The position numbers were made by a program, and so were the translations under genes. The notes beneath the pieces are model-generated. The model had not been told where the DNA came from, ran no database searches, and saw only the letters and a list, made by a program, of their open reading frames with translations. From Phytophthora sp. 'mugwort' (Eukaryota; Oomycota; Peronosporomycetes; Peronosporales; Peronosporaceae), in assembly GCA_033558025.1 (NCBI GenBank), contig JAUCEF010000004.1, positions 372,001-436,000 on the forward strand: 64,000 nt of DNA, read 5' to 3'. Shown one piece after another: positions 33,000 through 43,499 of this stretch; position 1 is the stretch's first letter, and each line of letters begins with the position of its first letter.

Positions 33000-33480
33000 C
33001 GATGTAAAATGTGTCGTATTTGCAAACCACATCCTTACAGGATCCTTGTTTAGCATCATATCCCAGGCACAAGCCCCCCCCCCCCCCCCTAGCACGCTTG
33101 TCCTCTGCCGACAGGGGCAGCGTGTTGTCCATCTTTGTATACATGAGCCAGTCGATACCGGCGAGCACACGTTGAATTGTGCGCACCGATATCAGCAGCT
33201 TCAGCTCTTCTTTTAGCTGTCTAGCCGAACGCTGCTCCTTCGCCGCAGTACGGACAAGGAGACGCAGTTCGCGGTCCGAAAGCGAGGTGGCTGGGCCGGG
33301 CTTCCTGTAGTGCTTCGGAGGCACGTTCAGCACCACGATGAACAGCGCCTATGGGCGCGTAATTCGACGAGCAGTCTTCCGCAGGCCGAGCCCGCCTCAT
33401 GGAGGCCTTGAATCCTTCCTCGCTCAATGTGATAGGCCTCCCCATCAGTCTAGAATAGCTCTGCAAAAGGAAACCCCACA
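33000..33480 (-). pseudogene. Tc1/mariner-type transposase N-terminal fragment
   Basis: Helix-turn-helix segments on minus: GRPITLSEEGFKASMRRA, then KPGPATSLSDRELRLLVRTA and SVRTIQRVLAGIDWL, the paired-like DNA-binding region of Tc1 transposases. The catalytic domain is missing. A run of C at 33076-33090 breaks the frame region. Confidence 0.6.
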
Positions 33481-34209
33481 AGCGGTGACTGTCATCCCGC
33501 CACTACTAATGTAGCCATCAATTTCACCTTCATATTTTGACTTGATTTTTATTATGTAAAATGAGGTGTTCGGATATTGGTCGCAATGGCTAATGTGGCT
33601 ATTTGAATGGTAGCCTCCTCGTAAACTGTTCTTTCCTGAACGTTAAAATATGCCGCCGATGCATTTTAACCGTGCGAACACATATCGAAATAGCATGGCG
33701 CAGATCGTAAGAAAAATACATCGGCCAATCACACCGCACCAAATAGACAAACCAATTGACACGTTTTTTACAAGTCATTTCCGGCATATCTGCACCAACA
33801 GTTTGGGACTGCTTTCATTGTATTTAAGGTAACGCCGCCAGATCGCAAAGAGTAACTTGTAAGACTACGATATCGTGATCGTGAATCTCACAATGTTGAC
33901 CTCGAAGTAATCATTTTTCGACTGTACGACCAAACTTTTCAGAGCCTTGACGCAAAACTCTGGAGGGGAGAGGATTCGTACGACGATAACAAACGTTAAT
34001 CGCATATTTCCGGAAGAATATGGGGCGGATGGCCGACGCGTAGGATGCATCTCATTCTCTACTATAGCAAACGGGTTCTCGTGTTTGGTGCTGACAGTAC
34101 TTACAACCCTGAGCTGGTACGCATGACAGGCTTGCGGGGAAAGCACGTCTGCTAGATAATTTTGCAGACTACTGTCGGTGACCGGTGATCACCATCATTG
34201 ACTATATAA
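33481..34209. other. No firm gene
   Basis: A minus-strand frame at 33865-34146 (93 codons) is open, with no motif I recognise. The rest is AT-rich. Confidence 0.3.
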
Positions 34210-34211
34210 TA

Positions 34212-35100
34212 CTACCTCCGTTCGGAAAATAACTGCATTTGAAAACAAATTGCGCATAGATCCGCCTCGTTGTTGTTGAGGATTATAAAGTGATCAAGGT
34301 CTTGGTCGTCCTACACTGCTAGACCGACCGATTGACATTCGCATGAATTAAATAGGGAAGCGCGAGAGAAACAATCACAAACACCGCGGCGTACGTGCTT
34401 CACCCAGTCATGAGAAAAACATCAAGGTATGAGTGTTCATGGGCCGAAGAATCCTGCGTGGCTGCCCGCGCATTAAAGAGCGCATGCTCGCCACAACATA
34501 GTGAGATGGGAAGACGGCCAGCGCGCAGCAATTTCTCTTCTGCATGTGGCCGAAACGACATTCATTGCCGCCACCGCAGCGCATAATCTATTCCGTCACG
34601 TGCTTCAGTGCCAGGAACGTCTTGTTCAGCGTGTTGGCCGTAATCTCAGCGAAGGCTTGCGCCACCTCTATAATGAGCGACACGATCCACCTTCTTGCGA
34701 CCTCGAGCGTGTCATGCGCCTTCACTACAGCAGCCACGCGGCTACCAATCGTGCGCAGTCCCTTCTTCCAAGTGCGAGTTACAACCATGCGGCCTAGCCC
34801 AAACTCGTTTGCAATCCGTGTGATGTCGCCATGGGGGAGTCTTCCTTTCGTCCTGCTGAGGAGGATCGTCTCTTATCTGCCGCATGAGCGGGAGCGCTCA
34901 ACTTGCGAAGTGAACCAAGCACGATCTGCTTGAAAACGGGCGTGAAATTCAAACTGAACTGAAATGGTGGGTGCGAAACGGTTTGGAGAATGATCGAAGA
35001 GTGCAAAACGGTTTTGGGAGGGATCTGTTTGAAAAGGGTATGCGTTATTCTGGCCTTCGCGTTCGGTGCCAAATGCACGCAATTTTCCGAACGGAGGTAG
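34212..35100 (-). mobile_element. 889-bp mariner-type element with perfect terminal inverted repeats
   Basis: Ends are CTACCTCCGTTCGGAAAAT at 34212 and its exact complement ending at 35100, flanked by TA on both sides, the mariner target. Inside, a minus-strand frame (34788-34588) reads GLRTIGSRVAAVVKAHDTLE and ANTLNKTFLALKHV, resembling the region after the catalytic domain of oomycete mariner transposases as I recall them. Most of the transposase is deleted, so it is non-autonomous. The end sequence also resembles Stowaway MITE termini. Confidence 0.8.
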
Positions 35101-35102
35101 TA

Positions 35103-35729
35103 GAAGATATGCTGAACGCATAGACAGACTCGCGTTTCCATTTGCAAGTTGTAGCCCTTATTGGGAGGGTTTTCCAGGTTCTCGTTTGGAACAAAAAAAA
35201 TGGTATGGCATGTACTATTACATATATGTGGACGTTACGTTTTAAAAGTGTGTCTACCCGTACGTTAACCAAACGTTAGATGTCGGAATCAACAAGTCAA
35301 ATAGAGTACGCACCAAACACGTTCAGACCATGGCCGAAAGGCGTAACATTGACGACCGGCACCACACTTCTCATCCCTTGCTTTAAGACGAACGACTAGG
35401 CAAAGGAGGGTTAGCGTTAGGTCCTAAAAACCGAAACAGAGACGCCGGAGGGGCAATAAACGCTTTTGATCATAGTTAATATGCACGAACAGAGTGTTAT
35501 TTTTTCCTAAGCAGCTCCATATAGCACATATAATATATGTTTCTAGGTATTAGTTACACACAGTAATACATCGATTTCTTTGAGAAACTATTGTGTTTCA
35601 AGTAGATAGATGTATTTCAAAGTATTTTGAATTCCTCAAAATTGAGAGAGATGCTTCGAGATAATTATGCTAAATTTTGACTCGATTAAAGATAATAATG
35701 TAGAAATTTGGGTTTCTAAATTCTTATGG
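35103..35729. other. AT-rich spacer
   Basis: No supported gene. It leads into the diverged outer edge of the left inverted arm. Confidence 0.35.
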
Positions 35730-38095
35730 ATACAAAATACGGAACCCCGCATGGGAATTAGCGTTTCCAAGCTGAAGTCAGCTTCAAGTTGAAGCGCTCC
35801 GAATAACCAACCGAGCTTATCGATGCGAGTAACTAACTATGCACGTCTAAGTAAACCACGAAACTGCGCCATGAGAACTCATCCTGGCTAAATTTAAGGG
35901 ACAACCACTCGTGCCACGCAGCTGTGGCGGCCACATCGTGGTGACCTAAAATAGTGCTAACCACCAATAACTGGGCTATGTCCTATTCCCGACGAGGTGG
36001 TTGCGTGCTCTGCTTCCCCATCTTATCCTATACCCTGTTCGGTCTCACAACCTTCTAAGCGGCCCGCGATATGGCCCACCCCAATTCCCAGTATATACTC
36101 TAGCGTAGCTCGGGTTGGAGGGAGGAGGGGGTGATATCGGATCGTCGGTCACCTGCTCCTTCACTTCGCAAGTTCCCAACAACCCAGCAAGCAAAACCCC
36201 ATAGCTTCCTAGAGCTTCGAGCTCCTCAAGTACCCCGAAAATGACGAAATCACACAAGACTAACAACGTTAACGACAACGCCAACGGTGGCAAGGACGTG
36301 AATGTTGTTCAGAGTGTCAGCGCAACCGCCAACAAGAGCGTCACTAAGGCGTTCACGCTTACTGATGTGGCTGCGGCGACCGTGCAGCGAGCCCGTCAGA
36401 TCCGTAAGACGGATTTCGTGCGCTTCCAGAAGTTTTATAACTTCTTCTCGGCCAATGATGAGGCGACAGCGCGTGCGATCAACATCAAGGCTGACGCCAA
36501 GCGAGAGCAGGTGGACAAGTGGATGCGAGGCGTCGTGGAGCCAAAGACGTTCGCGTGTATCCAGGAGATCCAGGAGACTCCGTCGGCGCAACTCGCTCTC
36601 CTCATTGTGTCGGCCGCGCTCAGCAAGTATGGCGAGCAGGAACTGGACCGCAGGGATAACCTCGGCGAGATGGACTATGTCGTGGGTGCACGCTTTGGCA
36701 CAAATGGCCTCCGCTCGAAGCGGCATGTGCCGCACATGGTGGGCGTGAGTTTCATTCTGCGGCTGGTACTCGGTCTGGCACCGGAGAAGCGTGTCACTTG
36801 CCAGATCTTGCGTGAGATCCTGAGCCACGAGAGCAACGCGCGCCTCGTGCTGACTCCGACGAGCACGGGCTTGCAGTTGGCCTTCGGAATCGCCGCCGCA
36901 GACTCGGATGACTGGGCCAAATTCCACCAGGATCAGCTCCGGCAGATGGCGAGGCAGGCCCAGTCGGACAAGTTCCAGGAGACCATGCAGCAGCTCGGCG
37001 GTGAGCACCTGTATGACGCGATCCGTACGCAGCTGAAACAAGCCGGCGGCGCGTCCGTGTGGGATGCTACTAACGACAAGCCTGCACTGCAGGCGAAGAA
37101 CATACGTCCTCGATCAGGGTCGGCTGACAAGAGCGTGAAGCCGCAGAAGGAGGTCGAACGCCTGAAACAGCAGGCGGTGAAGAAGAACGGCACTCCTCAA
37201 GAGGGCGTGAAGAAGCACCTGCCCGTGGAGGCTGAGAAGTGGTCGCAGGTCCCCCCACCGGCACCAATAGTGGTGAAGTCGACCACCACTGCTCCAAGTA
37301 AGAAGGAGGCTGTTCCGAACAACAAGACGCAGCAGGTGAAGGATACTGCTTCTGTCAAAAACGTCTCCCCCGTGAAGGATGCATCCACGGTGAAGAATGT
37401 ATCGGCGACTGTCGCGAAGAATCAACCTGGTGCCATCGTGAGCAGCGCGCGCGGTGGTCGAGCGGTCGTGTCCAAGGCCCTTTAGGCTTGCGCGCTGTAG
37501 GGCGATTCCGCGTGCTGCACGCCCCGATCGTCACGAATGAGCGATCTTGTAGAGCTAACGCTGCGCCCGATAAATAATGGTGCGACTACTTATAACAAAG
37601 ACGAGCAACTTTCTTTTCATGTCATTACGTCGACTGAACCTGTAGCCAATCCTTCCACAATTAGAACTGTCCAATTGCGAACCATGGCGTCACTTCAACT
37701 TTAGCTTAACGATTTATGCGTTTTTGATAAGATATGACCAGGGGGGTTCTATTTCGATTTGGATTCCTATATCCGATACGATGGACCATCGTCGATGGTT
37801 GCTACGTTTAAAAGGTTTTTGCAAAGTTTCAAATGTTTTGCAAAGTGCTCGCTGAGATTGGGTCGCATTACGTTTGGAGCCATATCTCTCAACTGGGATG
37901 GACCATGTTTAGCGGAGCAAACAATTACCAACATATTTAAACAAGTGTGTTTCGAACCTCTTTCAAATAGATACGAACTGGTGCTATATAGGGCGGCGCA
38001 CCGGTGGGCCAACCAGACCACCCCTGTATCTTATTATCTAGAAGTAAGACACTTTTTATATAACGCACTCATTTTTCAATTAAGCTATGCAAACC
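35730..38095 (+). repeat. Left arm of a large inverted repeat
   Basis: Pairs in reverse orientation with 51995-54290. The part 35791-37740 is identical by eye to 54245-52298, including non-coding bases. Outside it, homology continues but is diverged: 35730-35790 carries a 20-base insert and several changes, and 37741-38095 has substitutions, indels (six versus five G at 37741) and a ~55-base insert. Confidence 0.9.
36241..37485 (+). CDS. 414-aa protein of an unnamed family, left copy
   Basis: Single intact exon. I do not recognise the family. The conserved core (about residues 37-285) contains FTLTDVAAATVQRARQIRK, RFQKFYNFFSANDEA, ALLIVSAALSKYGEQEL, RVTCQILREILSHESNA and SVWDATNDKPALQ. It is largely helical by composition, and the 470-aa protein at 2-3.4 kb aligns along it. 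The N-terminus is Asn/Lys-rich. The last 130 residues are Lys/Val/Ser/Thr-rich with repeats of VKDAS/VKNVS, probably disordered. No membrane, secretion or transposase motif. The upstream YCAYTYY-like TCACTTC near 36171 could be an oomycete initiator; GATAAATAA follows the gene. Every base equals the right copy. Confidence 0.8.
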   Translation: MTKSHKTNNVNDNANGGKDVNVVQSVSATANKSVTKAFTLTDVAAATVQRARQIRKTDFVRFQKFYNFFSANDEATARAINIKADAKREQVDKWMRGVVEPKTFACIQEIQETPSAQLALLIVSAALSKYGEQELDRRDNLGEMDYVVGARFGTNGLRSKRHVPHMVGVSFILRLVLGLAPEKRVTCQILREILSHESNARLVLTPTSTGLQLAFGIAAADSDDWAKFHQDQLRQMARQAQSDKFQETMQQLGGEHLYDAIRTQLKQAGGASVWDATNDKPALQAKNIRPRSGSADKSVKPQKEVERLKQQAVKKNGTPQEGVKKHLPVEAEKWSQVPPPAPIVVKSTTTAPSKKEAVPNNKTQQVKDTASVKNVSPVKDASTVKNVSATVAKNQPGAIVSSARGGRAVVSKAL

Positions 38096-38409
38096 GGAGA
38101 TGCCAGTACTCTATGTATCCCCTTGGCTCCCAAAAGAAATTCCGGGTTGGGCATTTTGGGGATACCGTGATATCCCCTGAAAGTTACTTTAACCCCTCTA
38201 CTTTGAAGAATATTACGGACTCTCTGGAATTCGGATCATATGAGTTAATCTATAGCTGGAAAAGCAGGCACCAATCCAAATACTTAATAAGTAGCTATTT
38301 TCAAGATATTCTCATAACCTGTCTTATTAGAATACGAAATGGCTTGTACAGTATGCTACTTCCTCCGCCCGGAAGTATATGCGGGTCTCGACGCATTGCT
38401 CATACCTAA
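37759..38409 (+). CDS. 216-aa open frame in the diverged arm tail (doubtful)
   Basis: Long open frame just downstream of the 414-aa gene, with aromatic-rich text such as YEPLSNRYELVLYRAAHRW-like stretches and SYYLEVRHFLYNAL. In the right arm the same frame is broken by a one-base insertion (TTTT for TTT after ACCATG), so it is not conserved. It could be remnant coding of an older element or chance. Confidence 0.25.
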   Translation: MDSYIRYDGPSSMVATFKRFLQSFKCFAKCSLRLGRITFGAISLNWDGPCLAEQTITNIFKQVCFEPLSNRYELVLYRAAHRWANQTTPVSYYLEVRHFLYNALIFQLSYANRRCQYSMYPLGSQKKFRVGHFGDTVISPESYFNPSTLKNITDSLEFGSYELIYSWKSRHQSKYLISSYFQDILITCLIRIRNGLYSMLLPPPGSICGSRRIAHT

Positions 38410-39410
38410 GCTGAAAGCATCTAAACTATACGTTGGTAAAAATAAACGACCAGCCCTTTGTGGTTCGACATCCGTCAAGTGATATCAGAGCTACTGCTAT
38501 CGTAGCACAAACTCTTTTTTTCATTCAGCCTCCATCAAAATGACCGCAAGTGCAGCTCCAACCCTTCGCACACCTAAGCACCTGATTCCTACGGAATCAC
38601 CACAGTTTTAGCCATCCTATTGAGTGTAATCACCGAGAGACAGCCGCCGAGGGGAGTTATCCAAAACTGTGCGACCAAGGGCGCCTGTAGTGACGATCAG
38701 ATCTTGCGGCTGCTGCGCTGAGCCGTCCCAGACAACAGGGCTGGCAATCCTGTAAACTACGACAGCAACAGGAAGGGCAAAAACGGTCGCAAGACAGTAG
38801 CCCCGCCAGGCTCTCGACGCCATCGAACTTATCCTTCTGGAGGACCGAACGAACATTCTTACTTTGTCTGATACGGTGTATCATCAGATCCACTCTCTAT
38901 CTGGTCGGGGGTTCAACGGTCGTACCGCACGAGTGAAGCCAATGCTCACGGAGAAGCAGCACATCGATAGCCACCGACTGGGTTCGTGCACAGAGGCCCT
39001 AATAACAGCGTACGCTTCGATAGCATTATAGACTAGAAATGGTTTTACCTGTGCAACAGAAGAAACACATATACGTTCCTCAGATCACCGTGAAGAACAA
39101 AACTTTCATCATTAAAGTGATGTTCCTCGTCGTCATGACGCGGCTGCGATGGGACTTTAAGCGGCACAGGGTCTGGGACGGAGAGATCGGCTTGTGGCCA
39201 TTTGCCGTCTACGAGCCAGCAAAGCAGTCGGACAAGAACCGTCCTGCTGGGAGGTTGGATCCGAAGACGTTTACCGTGGCCGTGACTTCTGTTGTCAGGC
39301 CCTACGCCGGATGGATATACAGTGATGTGCCTCGACAGCGACCACCTGATATGTACACAAAAAGAGATGTGTATTCATCGTTAAAGGCTTCTGTCCTGAC
39401 ACTCGAGACA
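38358..39410 (+). pseudogene. Mariner-type transposase, degenerate
   Basis: A diverged left terminus resembling that at 34212 (CTACTTCCTCCGCCCGGAAG) begins at about 38359. Then come DNA-binding domain fragments (VNYDSNRKGKNGRKTV at ~38755) and a catalytic-domain piece (KNKTFIIKVMFLVVMTRLR, HRVWDGEIGLWPFAVYEPAK, KNRPAGRLDPKTF at 39093-39280). Many stops. No right terminus found; a pogo fragment of opposite strand follows. Confidence 0.7.
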
Positions 39411-39439
39411 TCAAATGGATTAGTTTACTACATAATGGA

Positions 39440-40630
39440 TCTCATGTCCGTCTTAGCGATCAATGTGGAGTGGAGACAGCAGTTTTCGATCGTCTTGAAT
39501 GGCACGCTTGTGCGCAACAACTCTGTAGGGGTTATCCAATCCCTCGTCGACCCCCTCAACCACGTACTCCATCTTCTTGCGGAGGATGTCGCGTTTAATG
39601 CAGTAGATGACCCCCTGGTCGAGGGGTTGCAGTTTCAATGTCGTGTTTGGGGGGAAGCTTGACAACGCGGACGTTGGTCAATGCAATGTTCTCGTCGCTG
39701 TGCGACGAGGTGTTATCCACGAGGATAAAAACATGGCGTCCTGGCGCGCGCATCGAGTCGTCCACGTCACGCAGCCATGCCTAAAACTTGTTAGTCGTCA
39801 TCCAGGTGCGCGCGCGGGGAGGGGGGGGGGGAGGGGGGGGGCTTGTCGACCTGCCTTTTGGTGAGCCAGCGAGGCTTGAAGGGCTTCCCAACGAAGAGAA
39901 GATCCATCTTGTCGGTGGCTTGGCGTTTGTGCAGACTGCTAGTATAAGCCGAGCTTTATCTTGTTATCAGCGACGGGGCCTCGTCGTTACAGAGCGAGCC
40001 TTTTGAGACGTTGTTATAGATAAAGCTCGTTTCGTCCATGTTATACATACCTGTGTATCGGTAGGAGCGAATGAGGCTACGTAGAGCCCGAAGCTCCCCT
40101 TCAAGGTCCACCATCCCATCCTCTCCATATGAACAGCGCCAACGAATGCCGTAGCAATGGTGAAGGTGGCGAAGCCATGACCTCCGAGGCGTGGCCAGGA
40201 TGCACGAGGGATGTTCAGACGACGTAGCACCCACCTCGCTCGCACGATTATCATGCCACCGGAGAGGGACAGCTGCATCTTCTCGCATGCCGTCACATAC
40301 TCGATAAAGTGGTCAGGTTGAAGCTGGAAGCGCGGTCGTGGCGCTCGTCGGTGCAGGCAATCAGCCAAAAGGCCACGGAGCCTTCCTTCCCATATCAGCA
40401 CGCGCGCGATCAGCTTCCTTGAAGGCCGCGAAGCGAGTAAAAACTTCACCTGAGTCGAAGCTGCTAGCTCACCGATTCTGGCGTCAGGTAGGGTGCGGCG
40501 GTGGTTGCAGATCATGAGCACTTGAAGCCTGGTCAAACGAGGACGTGGCTGGAAATATCTGCGAGCAGGTGTCGTCATGAGGCTTGTGGATAGCTTGGTC
40601 AAGTTATATGCCATGTATGAGCTCTGCAAA
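39440..40630 (-). pseudogene. Pogo/Tigger-type transposase, degenerate
   Basis: On minus: RRTLPDARIGELAASTQVKF (DNA-binding part, ~40500), GYNMDET-like TGMYNMDETSFIYNNV with the first catalytic Asp (~40050), and SSFPPNTTLKLQPLDQGVIY (39665-39606), the LPPNTT...LQPLDQG block of DDE_1 transposases. Frames shift several times and a G-rich run at 39817-39840 separates the parts. Confidence 0.8.
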
Positions 40631-41764
40631 TCTATCTAGTCGGATTTGCATACGCAGCGGTGCATCTTCTTCGGGGTCGTAATTTCTCCTCCAGGCTCGG
40701 TCTCTGGGTAATGATTGGCGGAATAGGATGATTGGTAAAACAATGGCACTAAAACAGTACATTGCACTTCCAATGGGTACATCGTGCAGGCAATCACCTC
40801 TCGCGGACTATTAGATGCTGCACGGTCGCTATTGAGGCACATCACTGTACCGCGTATCAAAGCGGTGTGGTCTTCTGTCCAGAGCGTTGTACCCCAGCAC
40901 GATAATCCGAAGCCCACATGGCTGCTGTCAGCATGTGCCGAAGAGGAATGGGATATGAGCATTAGCCCACAGCTTGCAAACTCGCTACGTTATAACTCGA
41001 ATAATATAGGCTTTCTGCTCCTCTGCAGCCATTATTGGCTTTCTAGTCAAAATTTCCATGCGTGATTCATCGAATCAATCACGCAGCGAATATCACAAAG
41101 CCGCGAAACGCTTGTGTTCACTATACCACAACGTTAAGTACGATTATATTCATTGCGAGCGCATAGAGCATGATCAAAGGACTAAAAGGTTGTATTGAAA
41201 TACGTCGAAGGGCTTGTCGGCAACGTCGGCGAGGCGTTTAACCGGCTCGACAAAACATTCGCTACAAGTTGCTGATATCAGTTCTACAGGGGTCGACGAA
41301 CTTAAACGGGATCCGAGAGTACAAGATCCCCCACTGTCTAAAATTCAGTTGCTAAAGAACAAAGGCCTGCCCTTTTCATGCTTGTTGTGCGACGCGAAGG
41401 TGTACGCCAAGGTCTTAGTCGCTTATGACTTTTGAAGGTAGTTTGAACAAAACAAACAAAAGTGTACCGAACCAACGCATATATTTCCGACAGTTTTTAT
41501 ACAGATACACGCATATGTTCTCGGACGAGGAAGATTCCAGCACTGGTTTATTCATAATCCCTGTCCCTCCGATTTATAGCAATCCATGCAAATAGTTTAA
41601 GCTACACTAAAAGCATTTTCACCGCACTGCGCTATCTGTATATTTATTGTCCTTTTTTTCAGAGGATACGGTTTAATCCCACCGCCGCACCGCGCTATAT
41701 TTAAGCCCTATATTTCCTTTGCGCTAAATGTGACGGCGGCTCTACAAATACGGCTGAATATACA

Positions 41765-42480
41765 GTGTCATCGCCAAATTTGAAGAGTGAGATCTTTCGA
41801 GTTTTTAAGGGAGCCTTGCCGAAGCGAAAACTACTGGGCGGCCTGTCCTGCCTTCTTAATCTGCAAGATGTGTCTCCATGCTGCGCGCTAAGAGGAAGCA
41901 CTTCTCCTAGGAAGGAGTCTCAATTGTGCAGTTTGTACTTACACTGCAGCATTGAATTTAAGAAAGGTACCAACCATACATCAAAAATCTTTCGGGAGAA
42001 TCTTGCTACACATTATAATGTCGAACGAGATGTTGGTGTTCCCTCGAGTGCAAGTGGTGTCTCATACAGCACGACGACACTAAATTCTGCGAAGCGATGA
42101 CCACCTTCAAGACCTGGGTACCGCTGATGCTAATGCAGACGAGGTGATCAAGCAGGCTCAGCAGTACTACAGCGAGGCATACATGACGAAAGGCGTCAAG
42201 GACAACAAGGCATTCACGTTCTTACACTGCTGAAGAATTTTGCCATCAGAGCCGAAGTGGAAAACCTTCTGTGCGACAGCTAACGCCAACTGCAACGATC
42301 AGACTGGTGTAACGACGACAGCAAGCTAGTCACCTGTCAACGACCCCTACGGCAACAAAGCAGCGAAAGCTCCTGCCAAATTGGCGGAGCACCCAACGCA
42401 CAAACAAAAGTCTGCCTTCTGCGACAGACTGAATTGCAAGATCCAGCGAAAAGCGCGTGCGGGCGCTAACAAATTAATGC
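41765..42480 (+). pseudogene. PIF/Harbinger accessory (Myb/NAM-associated) protein, degenerate
   Basis: The second half reads EVIKQAQQYYSEAYMTKGVK, AFTFLHC, a stop where Trp is expected, RILPSEPKWKTFC, and LAEHPTHKQKS, the pattern of the NAM-associated domain in Harbinger ORF1 and related proteins. The first half (41765-42100) is a separate open frame. It lies on the strand opposite to the Harbinger transposase, as usual for these two-gene elements. Confidence 0.55.
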
Positions 42481-42866
42481 TTTTACTGTTGCTCTAGGCA
42501 ATTTGGACTCCGAGACGTTGGAGCACATTCAGCTCCGTTGAGCGACGATGCTACATCATTCTCTAGTAATTGAAAATTCCCTTTAGGCTCTGTGGTCGAA
42601 AGCAGCGACTATGCGATTAGCGACACATAACAGACGACGAGAATGAACGGTGTTTTAAACAAAGAGTAACACAAAACGCACAGCGCCATCGCAGGAACTA
42701 TATGCTGGCGAACAGAATGCTGGTATGAGTTTGTGGTGATCCAGCTCCGTCAGTAGAGAATTAAAAAGTCAGATCATCTCGTGCAGTCGAACACACTTAC
42801 AAGATAAATATTTTCATCATCATATCCATACTTCACTACCATGTTGTTCATGATTATGCATGATTT

Positions 42867-43283
42867 TGTCGCGGTCCTTCCTCGTCGAAGTCGTGTGTAC
42901 CTTTGGCCGACGAGTCACAGCGCACGATGCTTAGTAGATCCTTGGAGCGCCAAATGAAAAGGACTTAAAACCGCGATGTTAAAAATGCAAAAGTGTCTTG
43001 CTTGCTCTAACCGAATTTCCACGACTGAGCATGGCCGACGCTACCCGCCGACCAGTTTTCCTTCCTTCTCACTGACTTACGTTCCTCCTTTACCTATTCC
43101 ATGCATCCAATCGCTGTCTATCGTCATATGCCGGGCCCCACGGTGCCACTCTTCAAGCCTGGAACGCCAGACCGTCCTTTTCGTGATCTACTTGACCTTT
43201 ACGACGTCGTTCCTCCTCTTCCCTCGCTTGGTCCAGAGCTTGTATCAGGCACATCAGCCGTCTGGAGGACGCGATTCACGACA
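42867..43283 (-). repeat. 3' LTR of the 6.25-kb element
   Basis: Pairs with 48708-49120; differences include a 3-base indel near 43010 and substitutions. Ends TG/ACA on plus. Confidence 0.88.
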
Positions 43284-43499
43284 TTCCTCCCCGACTTCGC
43301 GCTGCTGTTCTCGGCCAACACCTTGGTCTTCCTCTGGGCTCACAGCGTTCCTCGGCCGCTCCTTCCCTGGGACCCCTGCCACGGGAACCCGTTCCGGCTC
43401 ACAAGCCGTTCTTGTCGCGGTCCAGCCAACACAGCATAAAAAAAACAATTTCGGGACGCGCAGGACTATTTCGATGAACGACAACGGGATAACAGGCAC

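Noticed and set aside
36250..37041. 263-codon frame antisense to the 414-aa gene (and its mirror at 52995-53786)
   Set aside because: Pure antisense shadow of a GC-rich coding region; it is identical in both copies only because the DNA is identical.
39788..39864. Gly-rich protein encoded by the G-run near 39.8 kb
   Set aside because: A homopolymer-like G tract within a decayed pogo transposase on the other strand.
41066..41092. 9-bp inverted repeat TGCGTGATT/AATCACGCA as a terminator or site
   Set aside because: Short, isolated and without an associated gene.
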